Source: Flaccisagitta enflata (taxonomy: Eukaryota > Chaetognatha > Sagittoidea > Aphragmophora). From it: a stretch of 64,000 nt of DNA. Below the pieces are notes generated by a model. It made no database searches, was not told where the DNA came from, and worked only from the letters and a program-made list of their open reading frames with translations. The position numbers and the translations under genes were made by a program. This document shows, piece after piece, positions 1-12,589 of the stretch; positions within the stretch are counted from its first letter, which is position 1, and the number at the start of each line of letters is the position of its first letter. Location of the stretch: positions 40,920,001 to 40,984,000 of the forward strand of contig OZ231127.1 in the NCBI GenBank assembly GCA_965153355.1, given 5' to 3'.

Positions 1-1200
1 GGAAGTATAAAACTATATTCACTCAAAGCTCTTGCCCACAAGCTTTCAGAAAAACCATAGTTCAAGCTACTTCATTAAGATGGTACAGCAGGAAATGACC
101 CTCCATCTGAGGTTCTCATTGCTCCCATCGTACTGTATTTCATGCCTTTTTTTGTTTCATTCCTCTTTTTGACATTTTTTTTTCTTTTTGCTTTTTGCTA
201 TTTTGCCCTTGTTTTCCTCTTTTCCTTTCTTATCTCTTCCATCTCCTGCCTACAAACTGGCTAGCTGCCTTGAAGCAATGCTCCCGTGCTCCCGCACTTT
301 GTCTTACCCTGGATTCAAGAGCTGATAGGCACGACGCAGAAAGTAGGGATTTATGGTAACCCATTTTATGCAGAAAAGCAACCTGGAACGATTGGTCACT
401 TGCAGGTCACTTTATGAAAGGTTTGTGGAAAAAGAATCCGGAACTGCGGAGCCTTAGGGGTCATTTCTCCTTTAGTGAAAAATTTGAGTATAGTACGGAG
501 ACATGAAGTTAGTTAGACATGAAGTTAGTGACCTGTAAAGGGCTCCGTTCTGTGCTCTAACTTTTTTCAAGAAGAAAAGTGACCTGCAAAGCTCTGCCAG
601 GCTCCATTAGGGACCTGTCATCTTGCAGGTCACTTTCGAGAAAAAAACGGGTCATTTCTACTAAAAAACAGGTCACTTCTACAAGGGGGAACCCCTTCTT
701 ATTCCCTATATGCATTACTACGCATTCTGTGTTGTGATAAGGCCAGTACTAAACCTGCAAGGGTTTATTTAAGGTCTATGTAGCTGATTCAGGAGTAGAA
801 TCAGGACCAATAAATAGGTTCGGGGTATGGATGCAGCCAGTGATGTATGGCAGCTTGGAGCGTAGGGACTTCAAAGCCAATTCTAAGCACAACGGCAAAT
901 CTAAGCACAACAGCCTTTTTACTGATTTGCTATGATTTCTATGCTTTCTGTATGCAAAAAAAGTAACAAATAAACGAGTGATTCTTATCAAAATGGTTAC
1001 TTCTTAATCAAATAGATTGTTTTCAATTGATTTATACAATTTAGTGTATTGTGCAAAAAAGTATCTAAAAAACTGTTTAGTAGGATGGGGCAAAGCATTC
1101 TAATCATCATCACATATCATTCAAACCCTTGCCTCATTACATTTTGCAAACTCATTATAATTTCCCCCGTAAAATTTTATTCAATAAAGTTTTTCTGTTG
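1..1200. other. Intergenic or intronic, no gene seen
   Basis: No exon-like block with credible splice borders is visible. Between about 395 and 690 the motif TGCAGGTCACTTT or its complement recurs about five times in both orientations, the only local structure noticed. Open frames here are short and lack composition bias. Confidence 0.5.
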
Positions 1201-1206
1201 TGTTTA

Positions 1207-1239
<33 letters not shown>

Positions 1240-1241
1240 TT
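1207..1241. repeat. (TC)n microsatellite
   Basis: A TCTG run followed by a short TC dinucleotide tract. Confidence 0.9.
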
Positions 1242-1349
1242 CGCACTCTTTTCTTCTTTTTCCCTTTCTAAGAAATTCAAGCACGACAAACTTTCAAGCC
1301 CAACAGTGACATCCCTGAGGTCCCTTGCCATTCATCGCTGGATGCAGCT

Positions 1350-1583
1350 TTGAATGGTTGATTAAGCCATTGAAACTCAAACAATCTCATTAAAATCTTG
1401 GGCCATTAGAAAACCCTTGGATTTTTCATTCATTTGGCACCAATCTGGTATCTGGTAACTGGTATCTTTTTTTGTTTAGAAACGACATTGGTTTGAATGA
1501 AAACATTGCCAAAATTACATCTGTAATCCCTATGGAAAAAGTGCATTTCAGCAAAATGGTCATTCACTTCAGAGAGCTCTAGC
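1350..1583 (+). repeat. Diverged dispersed repeat, copy 1
   Basis: This stretch aligns by eye with about 9205-9445. Shared segments in the same order are CAATCTGGTAT, TTTAGAAA.GGCATT-like, GTTTGA.TGAAAA, CAATCCCT and TAGC.(T/C)CTAAAC. The right end of this copy is where the element at 1592-2431 has inserted. Confidence 0.6.
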
Positions 1584-1591
1584 TCCTAAAC

Positions 1592-2431
<840 letters not shown>

Positions 2432-2439
2432 TCCTAAAC

Positions 2440-3525
2440 TGTTAAAGATAGTGACAAAACATCTTTCCCAGATTCCAAATCACAATTTTTTAGCTAGACT
2501 TTGCATTTAGGGTACCCTTTGGGCCCCTTTTGCTATGTGAATACCTTAGCAATTCCCAAGATATTTATCAGAGAAGCTCAACAATATTCTTATGATAAAT
2601 TTTAGGTGGTTGTTATTACTAAAATAGAGAAAATTCTCAATTTCTATGAAATTTTCCGGTTTTTGGACATTTAGGGCCCCCTACTGGATACTTTTGAGCC
2701 CCCTACTGGGGACTTTAGGGCCCCTAACTACAAGCATTAATTAGTTATACCTTTTCATCAAATCATAATTCAAATCAAATCGCATACATTTGATCCCAGT
2801 CTATCAATGAAAATTTGTAAATTTTTAAGATGTGCATGATTTTTGGGGTATTTGGGACCTTACGTTGGGTACCCCCAAGGGCCCTTTTTGCCAACTGTAT
2901 ACCTTTTCTTTTACAAAGTTACTAGATAGGTCAAATGATGTTGAGAATAAGTTTGTCAAGTAATTCAAGTAAGATTTTAATGGAAAAATTACCAGATTTT
3001 ATTGCAATTCTGCCATTTTAGGACATTTGGGATTCCCTTAAGGGCCCCCTAAGGGCCCGTAGGGCCCCTCATCCCAGGTTTATAGTTAAAGGAAATCTAC
3101 TTCATATCATCTTTCAAATAAAACCAATCCCAGGGGTTTTCCTCACTTCTACAAGAAGTTATAAAGGAAAGAAGCTAAAATGTGTCAAATTGAGAGACTT
3201 GAAAACCGAGAAGAAAATGGGGGTAATACCCCTGACAGATATAGAGCCCGTGCTCCCTGGAATTTCATAAAAATGCACATTTATGGGTTCCTTCAGTCAA
3301 CCAAAGGGCTAAAGTCGTCATTTAACCTCGAGGATGCATGCCAGGTCTAAAAATAGGCTTTGATAGTGGCTCTCTAGTAGGGGTATCACAAATGGTCAAT
3401 GCTCTTTACAACGATACATCATTGAATTTTGATTTGAAGAGCGAGTAAACAGTATTTTTGTCGGAACTCGTTTGTTGAACTCGCTTTCGAAGATTGACTG
3501 AGAAGTTGAATAAGTTGGACTCAAT
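2440..3525. repeat. GGGCCCC-bearing diverged repeats, then anonymous sequence
   Basis: Six or more clusters of GGGCCCC/TTGGGCCCC spaced roughly 150-200 bp occur between about 2510 and 3080, separated by AT-rich sequence. The layout resembles the diverged ~160-bp units inside the foldback at 37810-39766, but I could not align the two well. From about 3130 to 3525 I see nothing annotatable. Confidence 0.4.
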
Positions 3526-3529
3526 TTTT

Positions 3530-3708
3530 AGTCGCGTGCTACGCGACTCTACACCCCGCTTTGTCGGTCCGTCCGTCCGTCACACTTTACTTTTTCGGCG
3601 TTAATGGGGGTTTTGGCCTCATTGCTCCTGCCCAAATGTTCCACTGACCTCAATTAAGGCCCCTGCCCACCCGCACGCGACTGGGGTAGCCGTGTATCCG
3701 GCCTTGTT
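3530..3708 (+). repeat. GTCGCG-family element, near full length
   Basis: The order matches other copies: the head is a near-palindrome (GTCGCGTGCTACGCGAC), then a GGTCCGTCCGTC microsatellite, then the CCTGCCCACCCGCACGCGAC block, and the tail GTGTATCCGGCCTTGTT. No coding potential. The element class is unknown: no clear target duplication and no recognisable pol III boxes. Confidence 0.85.
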
Positions 3709-3940
3709 GTGTTCGAAGGAAGAAGTGTTTCCAAGCAATTGTCATGTTCTATTTGCGTAATTAGAGGCCAATCTCCTTTCAAAATCAATTCGGACTTGAC
3801 GTAGGGACTACATCGTCAATCCTGGAGTTGTATAATATGATGTAAATCTTTATTACAACTATGGTAATTTTTTGATCGACTGCAGCAATTATGATGTGAT
3901 GCCGAGATAAAGTTGGGCATTTATTTCGCAAATGGAATAT

Positions 3941-4098
3941 AACGGATACACGGCAATCCAGTCGCGTACGGTTGGGCAGGAGCAGTAATGCGAAAACCGC
4001 TCGAAATTCAAAAATGTGAAGGACGGACGGACGGACGGACGGACGGACCTACCGACCGACTCGGCAAGGTGTAGAGTCGCGTGTCCGCGACTAAAAAG
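3941..4098 (-). repeat. GTCGCG-family element, reverse orientation
   Basis: A reverse-complement copy with tail GGATACACGGCAATCC, the (GGAC)n run at 4018-4048, and head GTCGCGTGTCCGCGACTAAAA. It belongs to the subfamily with AATTC.AAAATGTG next to the microsatellite, like the copies at 12141 and 20539. Confidence 0.85.
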
Positions 4099-4099
4099 T

Positions 4100-5460
4100 G
4101 TTCGGAAAAAAATTTCTAACAAGAGCCATAGTGCAGTGAATCTAGGTCCGTAGGTCGTCGATCGTTTTAAGACGGCTCGCTGCACTGTGGGCTGCATCGT
4201 GCGCTAGGTGGCTCATTGGGGATTAACATTATATCTTTTCCATTTCATTGTTCCTTATGAAATATACAGAGTGAAAAACATTTTTTTTGCGTATTTTCAG
4301 ATGTTATGAAACTATTTATATCCAATATTGCCTCATTTCTATTGGATTAAGAGCTTTATGAGCCTAGAGTACAAAAGAAGAAAAATTTGAGAAAATAAAG
4401 TGAAAAATACTGCTAAACTCTCTTACATTTAGTATTTAAATTGTCTAATGTTTTGACCAAATCAATCAAATTTTTGTCTTTGTTCAATAAGAATCCTTAA
4501 TAAGGTGCTCAAAAAAAATCATTTTTTTGCTCATTTAGCTCATTTTGCTCATTTTTCTTCCAATCAAATATAGATTTTTACTTTTATCCACATTATTACT
4601 TGTCCATTTTAGGCCAAGAAAATCGCAATTTGGACGTCGAAGGCCCGCTTGAGCCATAGCATTCTGGATTCAGGACCCCTTGAACTACATTTTGGCATAG
4701 GTGGCTCATTGTGCGTCCTTGTGCGATTTTTTATATTTACAGGGTAATAAAAGCATGCAAATTAGGTCAAATATGTAGTAATAGTAGACTAATTTAATAG
4801 TGCTAAAAATGTAAAAAATAATGATTTTTAAAATTTTTCCAGACATTTAAACATTAATGAAGGAATCCAATCCAATATTGAAGATATCATGAGCTTTTAG
4901 TAATCTTAACAGATAATCCAAAAAATTCTTTGATTTTTCTTGAAATGTAGCATTTTTCGTGGTAATGTCAATTTAGGTCGCCTTTTTTCACTCTAAATAG
5001 CCATAAAACCTGTCATATAGACCGGTAATGTTTGCTCAAATGCTACTATGACCATTCTACTTAGTTTGAGCCATATAGCAGAGATGAAAATTTTCACCCA
5101 TATACCCAAGGAGCCATCTAGCGCAATCCGTGGCCCTTAGTGCGCTGTATCCTAACCCTAGCTCATTAAGGATGGTTAGCTAGGAAGCGGGGTGGCGGCT
5201 AAACTTGAAAGTTGAAAAACATCACTCTATTTGTACTCACCAAACTCAAATTTCTCGCACCAGAATCCCATTCTAAAGGCTTAAATGTCAATTTCCAGGC
5301 CTACATTCCAATCCCTAATGCTAAGTCATAGCTCAAATCTCAGCCTGAATCCCAAATATGAGGTTAAATTTTCGATATAGGGAAAAAGAATTGGTGACAT
5401 AGATGAACACATGCATTCTTCTTCTATTTCATTTGAAAATCTAAAAAAACAATCGAATAA
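4100..5460. other. Anonymous AT-rich stretch
   Basis: No exon candidate. Phrases such as GTGGCTCATTG and GAGCCAT recur (about 4207, 4690, 5047, 5110), suggesting an old repeat without definable ends. The sequence at 5240-5370 faintly resembles the 22-27 bp minisatellite units of the M family. Confidence 0.35.
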
Positions 5461-5520
5461 ACATGAACTCGACAGAAAAAAAAAGCAAAGATGATGAAAG
5501 GAGAAATCAGAACCTAAATA

Positions 5521-5528
<8 letters not shown>

Positions 5529-5580
<52 letters not shown>
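5529..5580. repeat. (CT)n microsatellite abutting a splice-acceptor-like site
   Basis: Perfect CT dinucleotides run into CACAG immediately before the Gln-rich exon candidate. If CACAG at 5580-5584 is an acceptor, the microsatellite serves as its polypyrimidine tract. Confidence 0.9.
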
Positions 5581-5583
<3 letters not shown>

Positions 5584-5585
5584 GC

Positions 5586-5821
<236 letters not shown>

Positions 5822-6480
5822 GTGAGAATTGGTCCAAAAGTGTATGATTCATTTCGCGAGCACGTATAAGCGGCATATGCTAACACGTGCGGACATGCAT
5901 TCGCACACACGTTGGCGTTACTCTGCGGCCGAGAGAGAGAGAGAGAGTGTTTACCCCGTCGACCGCGCAGCCTCAGACGGTTACACATAAAATTTTCTTT
6001 CAAAGTTAGATTTATGTTTTCGTTTTCGTTTTGAAATGTTTTATTGGCGGTGGCGCGACCCGCGAGTCCCCCTTCCCCCCTTCAACGTGATCTATCACCA
6101 GTAAAAACACCAAGCAAACATAGAGGAGGGTTTTCCTAAACAAGGTCGCATACAGGACCGATAAGTGGTCGCGTGAGAATGGACAGGGGCAGGGGCATGA
6201 TTATTTTGGCGGATTTTGCGATAAAAAAAATCGTCTTTAAGGGGACATAGTGATGAGTTTTGTACAGAACTACCGACCTATGGGCCGACAGACAGACACA
6301 CCTTCTTACATAGGATCTTCAAAAGCGACCATAAAAATGAAGCCTGGAGAGTAATGATGGAAAGAAAGCAAGAGGAAGTGAAATAAAATTAGAAGAATAT
6401 TGAGGGAAGGCGGCTGGAGAAAATGGAGGAGAAGACTAAGGACAAAGAGGGGAAAAAGAGGATGGAGAAGAGGACGAAGA
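5822..6480. other. Probable intron sequence
   Basis: Follows the donor at 5822. It contains a short GA run (5933-5948) and otherwise no recognisable exon or element. Confidence 0.4.
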
Positions 6481-6483
6481 GAA

Positions 6484-6517
6484 AGGAGAGAGAGAGAGAG
6501 ACAGAGAGAGAGAGAGA

Positions 6518-6612
<95 letters not shown>
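6484..6612. repeat. (GA)n microsatellite
   Basis: Near-perfect GA dinucleotides with a few CAGA and AAAG interruptions at the left end. Confidence 0.95.
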
Positions 6613-6614
<2 letters not shown>

Positions 6615-6682
6615 CGGACGGACACTTGTTCAAATTTCTTTTTAAAATGAAAAGACGTATTCTATTTTTATCGTACAAAGTA

Positions 6683-6859
6683 CAGTTGAACCCCGCTCAA
6701 ACGGACCCGCCACCAACGGAGTTCCGCCTGTAACAGATGCAATTTCATGGTCCCTCTAAGTTGATTTCTTTTATTTTCTTTGATGGCAATAACAAAAGTC
6801 CACCTATAACAGAAGGAAATTGTTGGTCCCCTCAAATCCGTTAGAGCGGGGTTCAACTG
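6683..6859. mobile_element. pogo-like MITE, complete copy
   Basis: The termini are CAGTTGAACCCCGCTC and the inverted GAGCGGGGTTCAACTG, flanked by TA on each side (6681-6682 and 6860-6861). The 177-bp interior has subterminal motifs recurring in every copy of the family (TTCCGCCT.TAACAGA, GTCCCCTCAAATCCGTTAGAG). CAGT termini and TA duplication fit Tc1/mariner/pogo elements. No coding capacity. Confidence 0.85.
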
Positions 6860-6871
6860 TATGTAAAGGTA

Positions 6872-7464
6872 CTACCCGAATTAGAAAAAACGCAAGTTTC
6901 TCATAGAAGTGATTGAATAAGGCTACTTTTTCCCTCTGAGAAGCATTTGGCGAGCTGGTTTGGTTTATTTGAGCTTCCATGCATCACATCCAAGACTTTT
7001 AGCCTTCAGAATCAAGCTGATGCGGAGAAATCACCATGCAAAAGTGACATTTAGTTTAAAAAAATGTTGCCTTTGATTTTCATGAAAATTTTGAAGGTTT
7101 TATTGTAATTTATCACATTTGGTGTTTCATTTTTCATCACAGACATCAAGGAACCCAAATATAAGAACTATAAAAGCAGACAGCATGGGTAAAACAATGC
7201 CCGATTCCTCATGGCGGTTCCATTACTCCATCACCTTCACCCCAGAATGATCTTTTTTTCTTCAGACTGCGTTTTAAATTTTGGACCCCTGCACCTTCTT
7301 TTGAATATAACTTCTAAACGAATCAAGCTACAGATGTGGGATTGCGCTCAAAAGAAAGCCCTCGAAAAGAGCTTCAATTTGGTCACCGATAAATTATGTC
7401 TTAAGTGAGCCAAAGGCCCAAAAATGAGCTGTAGAAAAACTTGCGTTTTTTTTAATTCGGGTAG
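6872..7464. mobile_element. TA-flanked TIR element of about 590 bp
   Basis: The ends are CTACCCGAATTAGAAAAAAC and its near-exact inverse at 7437-7464, with TA on both sides. A 5-bp repeat, AAGGT, also flanks a 1-bp-shifted reading. The internal module TTCTAAACGAATCAAGCTAC (about 7310) recurs in the elements at 9695-10287 and 35158-35739, which have nearly equal length, so these three form a family with different termini. A 65-codon frame at 7211 is chance. Confidence 0.75.
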
Positions 7465-7524
7465 TAAGGTGCTTCTCACAGCCAGAGCTGTTATATATAA
7501 GTGCTTAACATGCAACTTGTCCTC

Positions 7525-7650
7525 ATGTAGGCCGGATTACACGGCCAAAAGTAGTCGCAGGTGGGTAGGCAGGGGCAGTAATGCGTGTGGGTAGGCGCAG
7601 TCTGTAGGTGGGCGGGGCTGTAGCGTAGCTGGGCAGGGGCCGTGATGCTC
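7525..7650 (-). repeat. Partial GTCGCG-family copy
   Basis: GGCCGGATTACACGGCC, then GTCGCAGGTGGGTAGGCAGGGGCAG-like blocks. The microsatellite and palindromic head are missing. Confidence 0.5.
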
Positions 7651-7699
7651 AGAAATCAGTGTTTAAGCCGATTTTGCGTCATCCGATATTTGGCGTTAC

Positions 7700-7768
7700 C
7701 TTCCTTCCCTCCTTCCTTCCTTCCTTCCTTCCTTTCTTCCTTCCTTCCTTCCTTCCTTCTTTCCTTCA
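7700..7768. repeat. (TTCC)n microsatellite
   Basis: Tetranucleotide run with a few TTTC variants. Confidence 0.95.
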
Positions 7769-7966
7769 CAGCCTCTTAAAGAGTAAAAAGCTTACCCTAG
7801 ATGATGACGTAGCAGAAAACGAAGATGCAAAGAATGTCAATGAACGTCAAGAACGGACAAGAAAGAGGCGGTGCTTCAGAGATCTTCACTCTGTCTGAGC
7901 CTTTGAGATGAACACTAATAAAGCCGGATCTAGCCGCATATGGCCGTAGGCCGTAGTCCGTATGTA

Positions 7967-8320
7967 CAGTTGAACCCCGCTTCAACGGACCCACTTTTAA
8001 CGGAATTCCGCCTACAACAGATACTAAGTCTTTGTCCCTTTTACAGTTAAACCTCGCTTTAATGGATTTCAAAGGACTAACAATTTATTTCTGTTATAGA
8101 CAGAATTCTGTTGTAGCCAACAAGGGAAATTAAAGAAATTAAGTTGAAGGGACCAAAAACTTGCATCTGCTATAGACGGAATTCCGTTGCTGGCGGGTCC
8201 GTTAGAGCGAGGTTCAACTGTACTTATTTTCTTTTTTTTTATATTGGCTGCAACAGAATTCCGCCTATAACAGATGAAATTTGTTAGTCCTCTGAAATCC
8301 GTTAGAGTGGGATTCAACTG
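7967..8320. mobile_element. pogo-like MITE split by a second pogo-like MITE
   Basis: The outer copy has CAGTTGAACCCCGCTT at the left and a GATTCAACTG end at 8320, with TA flanks. Its interior is interrupted at a TA by another copy (8044-8220). The neighbouring uninterrupted copy (8327-8504) supplies the empty site: CCCTTTTACTTAGC there, against CCCTTTTA before the insert and TACTTATT after it. Confidence 0.85.
8044..8220. mobile_element. pogo-like MITE, inner nested copy
   Basis: CAGTTAAACCTCGCTT to GAGCGAGGTTCAACTG, 177 bp, TA at 8042-8043 and 8221-8222. It inserted into the outer copy and carries the same subterminal blocks. Confidence 0.85.
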
Positions 8321-8326
8321 TACGTA

Positions 8327-8504
8327 CAATTGAACCCCGCTCCAAAGGACCCACTTTTAACGGAATTCCGCCTACAACAGATACTAAGTCTTGGTCCCTT
8401 TTACTTAGCTTCTTTTTTTTTTCTATATTGGCTGTAACAGAATTCCGCCTATAACAGATGAAATTTGTTGGTCCTCTGAAATCCGTTAGAGCGGGATTCA
8501 ACTG
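8327..8504. mobile_element. pogo-like MITE, uninterrupted copy
   Basis: Starts CAATTGAACCCCGCTCC after TA (8325-8326) and ends GAGCGGGATTCAACTG at 8504. The right-hand TA is not preserved (TC follows), perhaps because the next repeat begins there. Confidence 0.8.
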
Positions 8505-8512
8505 TCGTCTTT

Positions 8513-8662
8513 TTACGTGCGACAAAGCACCTCTTACTGGCTGTGTCGTTTGGTCGGTCGGTCGGTCGGTCGGTTGGTGGGTTGGTTGGTTGATCAGGTA
8601 ACGCATTCGTTTGACGATCTACACGTCGCACCTTATTGGCCTACTTGGCCTTGTTCTTTTTA
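8513..8662 (+). repeat. GTGCGACAAAGCAC family element (family B), copy 1
   Basis: Architecture parallels the GTCGCG family but the sequence differs. The head GTGCGACAAAGCACC has a small hairpin, followed by (GGTC)n/(GGTT)n, then a block ACGATCTACACGTCGCACC, and the tail CCTACTTGGCCTTGTTC. A second copy is at 14010-14155. Confidence 0.7.
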
Positions 8663-9204
8663 GGCAGCGGTCTCAAAGGGACCCATGTTTTTGTCTTTGA
8701 TTCATTTCCATTGACACACAGATGAAAGATGTGTGACACTTATGATATGTAAGGTACCTTTCTCCACGCTCCAGTTGCCTTATTTGTTGTCCTTATGGGG
8801 TTTCCAGACTACAACTTTTAATATGAGCCTGAGATATGGGCCTTGAGATTGGAGATGTAGAAGCTGGAGAGGGAAAAAAAGTCGATGAGTGAAAGCAGGA
8901 ATCGTGGACAATCCGTTAGTGACTTTAAATGCTACTCAAAGGCAAGATTGAGTACAAATCGGACGTGAATAGATTATGAATATCGACGAGAAATAGTGTT
9001 TTGTCCTTTCAGCCACCGTTTCAGCGACACGTGCCACAGAGCAGAACATAGAAGAGGGAGCTTTGAAAAAATTGTTTGATCCAACAGAGTTTTCATCCCT
9101 TTTATTTGTGCAAGTATATAAACAGAAATCCAAATGAGAAAAAGTCATGTGACCAACAAAACAAGGGAATACCATACGACTCCCCCCCCCCAAAAAAGAC
9201 GCAC
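8663..9204. other. Anonymous sequence
   Basis: No element ends, exon or array recognised. Confidence 0.4.
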
Positions 9205-9445
9205 TTTTGAATGGCTAAGTTTACCTATGAATCAAACAAAAACCTATTAAGATCTTAGGTTATCTGAAAGCTCTTTAAAAGTGCTTTCATGTGACGCCAA
9301 TCTGGTATTGCTATCTTTTTTCGTTTAGAAATGGCATTAGTTTGAGTGAAAATATTGCCTATTTCAGTTTTGCAATCCCTTTGTAAAAATGCATTTTAGC
9401 AAATTAGTGCTTCTCTTTGCAAGGCTCTAGCGTCTAAACTGTTTG
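9205..9445 (+). repeat. Diverged dispersed repeat, copy 2
   Basis: Colinear with 1350-1583, sharing CCAATCTGGTAT, TTTCGTTTAGAAATGGCATT-like and CTAGCGTCTAAAC segments. Confidence 0.55.
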
Positions 9446-9694
9446 AGATACAGAGCTGGGATTGGTCTAGATTGAAATTTTTTTTGAAAATCTTTCAAAA
9501 TGTCTTCTTTACAGAGAGTTAGGATTGATTTTTATACCTGTCTTATCAATTCATAAACAGGTGCGTCTTTTTTATGAGCCGAGGGGTAAGTGCAAGGCCA
9601 ATGAAATTACCGGTTGGCTGGCCACATTCAACAAACAACGCGGGGTTAAGATATCGTCGCGGACCGGTGGGCAGGGGCGTAAAAAATCCCTTTA

Positions 9695-10287
9695 CCATCT
9701 TGGCCATAAATATAAGCACAGTAGCTGTATAAGCTGATGTATTGACTAGAAGTGAGCAGCAAACATATTAAACTGCATCTAATATTTAGTATGACCATGT
9801 TGGGCATCCACCACCGCCTGCATTCACTTTGGCATTGACTCGTAGAGAGACTAGAGGTACTCTGGAGTGATGTTGTTTCAAACCATCTATGCAATTCATT
9901 TCAGCCCTGCTTTGCATGTTGTTTTTTCTAATTTTTGCAGGTTTTTCGTTTGAATGTTTGAGTTCTCGATTGGATTTAGATCCCAACTGATGTGGGCTAA
10001 CCCTAGACGAGCTTAACTCGTCGATACTTACAGTGTATTTGGCGCAGTGTGCCAGTGCACCATTCTCCATAAACTAAGAAAAATTTGCCCAACCACAGTT
10101 GCAAAAGGCAAATGTTTTATTCTTTTGGTTCTCATTTCTAAACGAATAAAGTTACAGGAACCAGCTTGGTCTCATTTGATAGATTTTTTGAAGATGCAAA
10201 TTTTGAAAAAAAAAATCATCTCTCTGCGATTAAAATTGAGCGAGTTATGACACTTTAAAGCTGTGCTTATATTTATGGCCAAGATGG
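9695..10287. mobile_element. TA-flanked TIR element of about 590 bp
   Basis: The inverted ends are CCATCTTGGCCATAAATATA and the complement at 10258-10287, with TA at 9693-9694 and 10288-10289. It carries the internal TTTCTAAACGAATAAAGTTAC module shared with 6872-7464 and 35158-35739. No coding frame of note. Confidence 0.8.
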
Positions 10288-10307
10288 TACATCCCTCCGC
10301 CTCTGCA

Positions 10308-10427
<120 letters not shown>

Positions 10428-10794
10428 GAAGGTATCGCGATTACTCACTTTTCAACTTGAGCGTGACAGATGGACCAACGCACCAACAATGACCGGCTGA
10501 CCGACGGATGGACGGACAAAGCCTATTATAGAGTCGCTGGTCTACGACTGAAATAGTCTTATCCCTCATAGATTAGATCAAAAATCCAAAAGAAAAAAAA
10601 TTACTTTACATTGTACAACTACAGCAGTGATCACCCAGCCTTATTACCAAACAGTTTGTCATCCCTCAGTGTATCTGAAACCCAAAAGAGGGAAACTTTG
10701 CGCGAGCGGAAAGGCGCAATGAATAAGAATCATCAAATTATAAAGTGGAAAGAAATCAAATCCAAGGGAAAAAGAGGAAAACTTCATAATTTTT

Positions 10795-11032
10795 AGTCGC
10801 TGCCTAAGCGACTCTATAAGAGGGTGTGTCCCTGGGTCTGTCTGAATGTCTGTCTGTCCGTCACGCGACAATTTCTATGACGCGAAATCGACTGAAAAAC
10901 GGATTTCTGACCCTCACAGCTCCTGCCTGACGTCAATACAGCCCCCGCCCACTCATATACTGCCCCTGCCCGCTCGCATTACTGCCCCTGCCCACCAGCA
11001 GCGACTACGGATTGGCCGTGTACAACCCATTG
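10795..11032 (+). repeat. GTCGCG-family element, diverged
   Basis: Head TAGTCGCTGCCTAAGCGACT, a GTCTGTCTG microsatellite, repeated CTGCCC(C)CTGCCCACTC blocks, and tail GCCGTGTACAACC. It adjoins the left end of a possible TIR element (11033-12026). Confidence 0.65.
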
Positions 11033-11834
11033 CATAACGACTTCTGTAGTAACGCCATTTCCGGTATTGTCCATGGCAACATAACGCCATTTTGGCGTCT
11101 ATATGGCATTATTTGAGGCGTTATTTTTGTTGTCATTGCTGTCACTTTTTTCACCATCTTTTTTACTCATTATGGATTTTTTGTGATCATTTGAAAAAAA
11201 AACTAAAGATAGAAAGAATATTATATAATATGTTTATCATTTTTTATTTTTCATAATTCATTTTTCACTTTTCACTTTTTAATTTTCATTTCTTACTTTT
11301 CACTTTTATTTTTTATTTTTTGTTTTTTATTTTTCATTATTCATTTTTTATTTTTCACTTTTTATTTTTATTTTTTTACTTTTTAGTTTTAATTTTTTTT
11401 ATATTTTCTTTCTACTTTTTGACTTTGACTTTTTGACTTTTTGATTTTTTTTCTTTTTCTTTTTTTCTTTTTTGACTTTTTTCCTTCTTGACTTTTTTTT
11501 AATTTTTTTCCTTTTAACTTTTCCACCTCTAATTTTTGATATTTAGTTTTTCTTGTCCCCTTTTTTTTTAACCTTTGATATCTAAGGTTTCATATCTAAA
11601 TTCTAGTTTCATATTTTAATCATCTATTAGTTAAGATTTTTTATATAAAAGCATTTATTTATTTCTTTTATCAAGAATGTTTTGATAAAAAATGACCAAA
11701 GTTTGAAAATGATCAATCATTCTCCAACATGCTTAACATGAGATTTGATAACATCGATGTAACATATGTGCTGTAACAATTCTCTTGGTTTTGGTCTCAG
11801 TCTCTCATAGAGAGATAACTACAGAGATATAGCC

Positions 11835-11874
<40 letters not shown>

Positions 11875-12026
11875 TGACAGACAGATACAGACATTGCGTT
11901 TTATGTTAATTATCTAGCTTTGAATAGCTTTCAATAGCTTCAAATAATTGTTAATAGCTTTCTATAGGTTTCTATAGCTTTCTATAGCTTTAAATAGACC
12001 GTAACGACCAGAAACGAAGTCGTTAT
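11033..12026. mobile_element. Possible TIR element filled with T-rich repeats
   Basis: The left end ATAACGACTTCTG and right end AACGAAGTCGTTAT are inverted. The interior is degenerate CACTTTTTATTTTTCA-type sequence (11230-11570), a (CAGA)n run (11832-11885) and TAGCTTTCTATAG repeats (11920-12000). The TSD is not clear. Confidence 0.45.
11832..11885. repeat. (CAGA)n microsatellite
   Basis: Tetranucleotide run with one CTGA variant. Confidence 0.95.
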
Positions 12027-12140
12027 ATGCAAAAATCGTAACTATAGTGTCTTTGATGCTATTGGGGAATAGCAAAACGTGACAAAAAACGGGTCTCCGA
12101 ATTTTCTACGCAATCCGTTGGCCGTGCATCCGGCCTTGTT

Positions 12141-12302
12141 TTTAGTCGCGGACACGCGACTCTACACCTTACCGTGTCGGTCGGTATGTCGGTCGGTCCG
12201 TCCGTCGGTCGGTCCGTCACATTTTTGAATTCCGAGCGTTTTTCGCATTACTGCTCCTGCCCAACCGTCCGCGACTGGATTGCCGTGTATCCGGCCTTGT
12301 TT
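12141..12302 (+). repeat. GTCGCG-family element, full length
   Basis: Head GTCGCGGACACGCGACTC, GGTCGGTATGTCGGTCGGTC-type microsatellite, then CACATTTTTGAATTCCGAGC, CTGCCCAACCGTCCGCGAC and tail GTGTATCCGGCCTTGTT. It gives the uninterrupted reference for the self-nested copy at 20539-20894. Confidence 0.9.
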
Positions 12303-12589
12303 TTTTGCGCCCGTAATTTGAGAAAATGGAAATGACTCAGTTGGTGAAGGCTGAAGCGATGGTGGAGAGGAGAAATTGGTCATGGTGGAACGGACGAGCA
12401 TCGCGAAGGACCAAACATGATTACTTCTTATGAAAAAGCTGCCCTTTTCAAAATCTATAGATAATCATATAATTTTTAAAGGGACCTAATATTCCGTGCA
12501 TCAAGACTCAATAGCGTGGCCGACAGCGGAACTGTCTGTCCGTGCAAGCGGGCACAGACATACCGTATGGTACTGTGTGCATAGACTTG

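Noticed and set aside
3530-3708. tRNA or SINE head in the GTCGCG family
   Set aside because: No A-box/B-box spacing could be recognised and there is no A-tail with flanking duplications; a tRNA cloverleaf could not be drawn.
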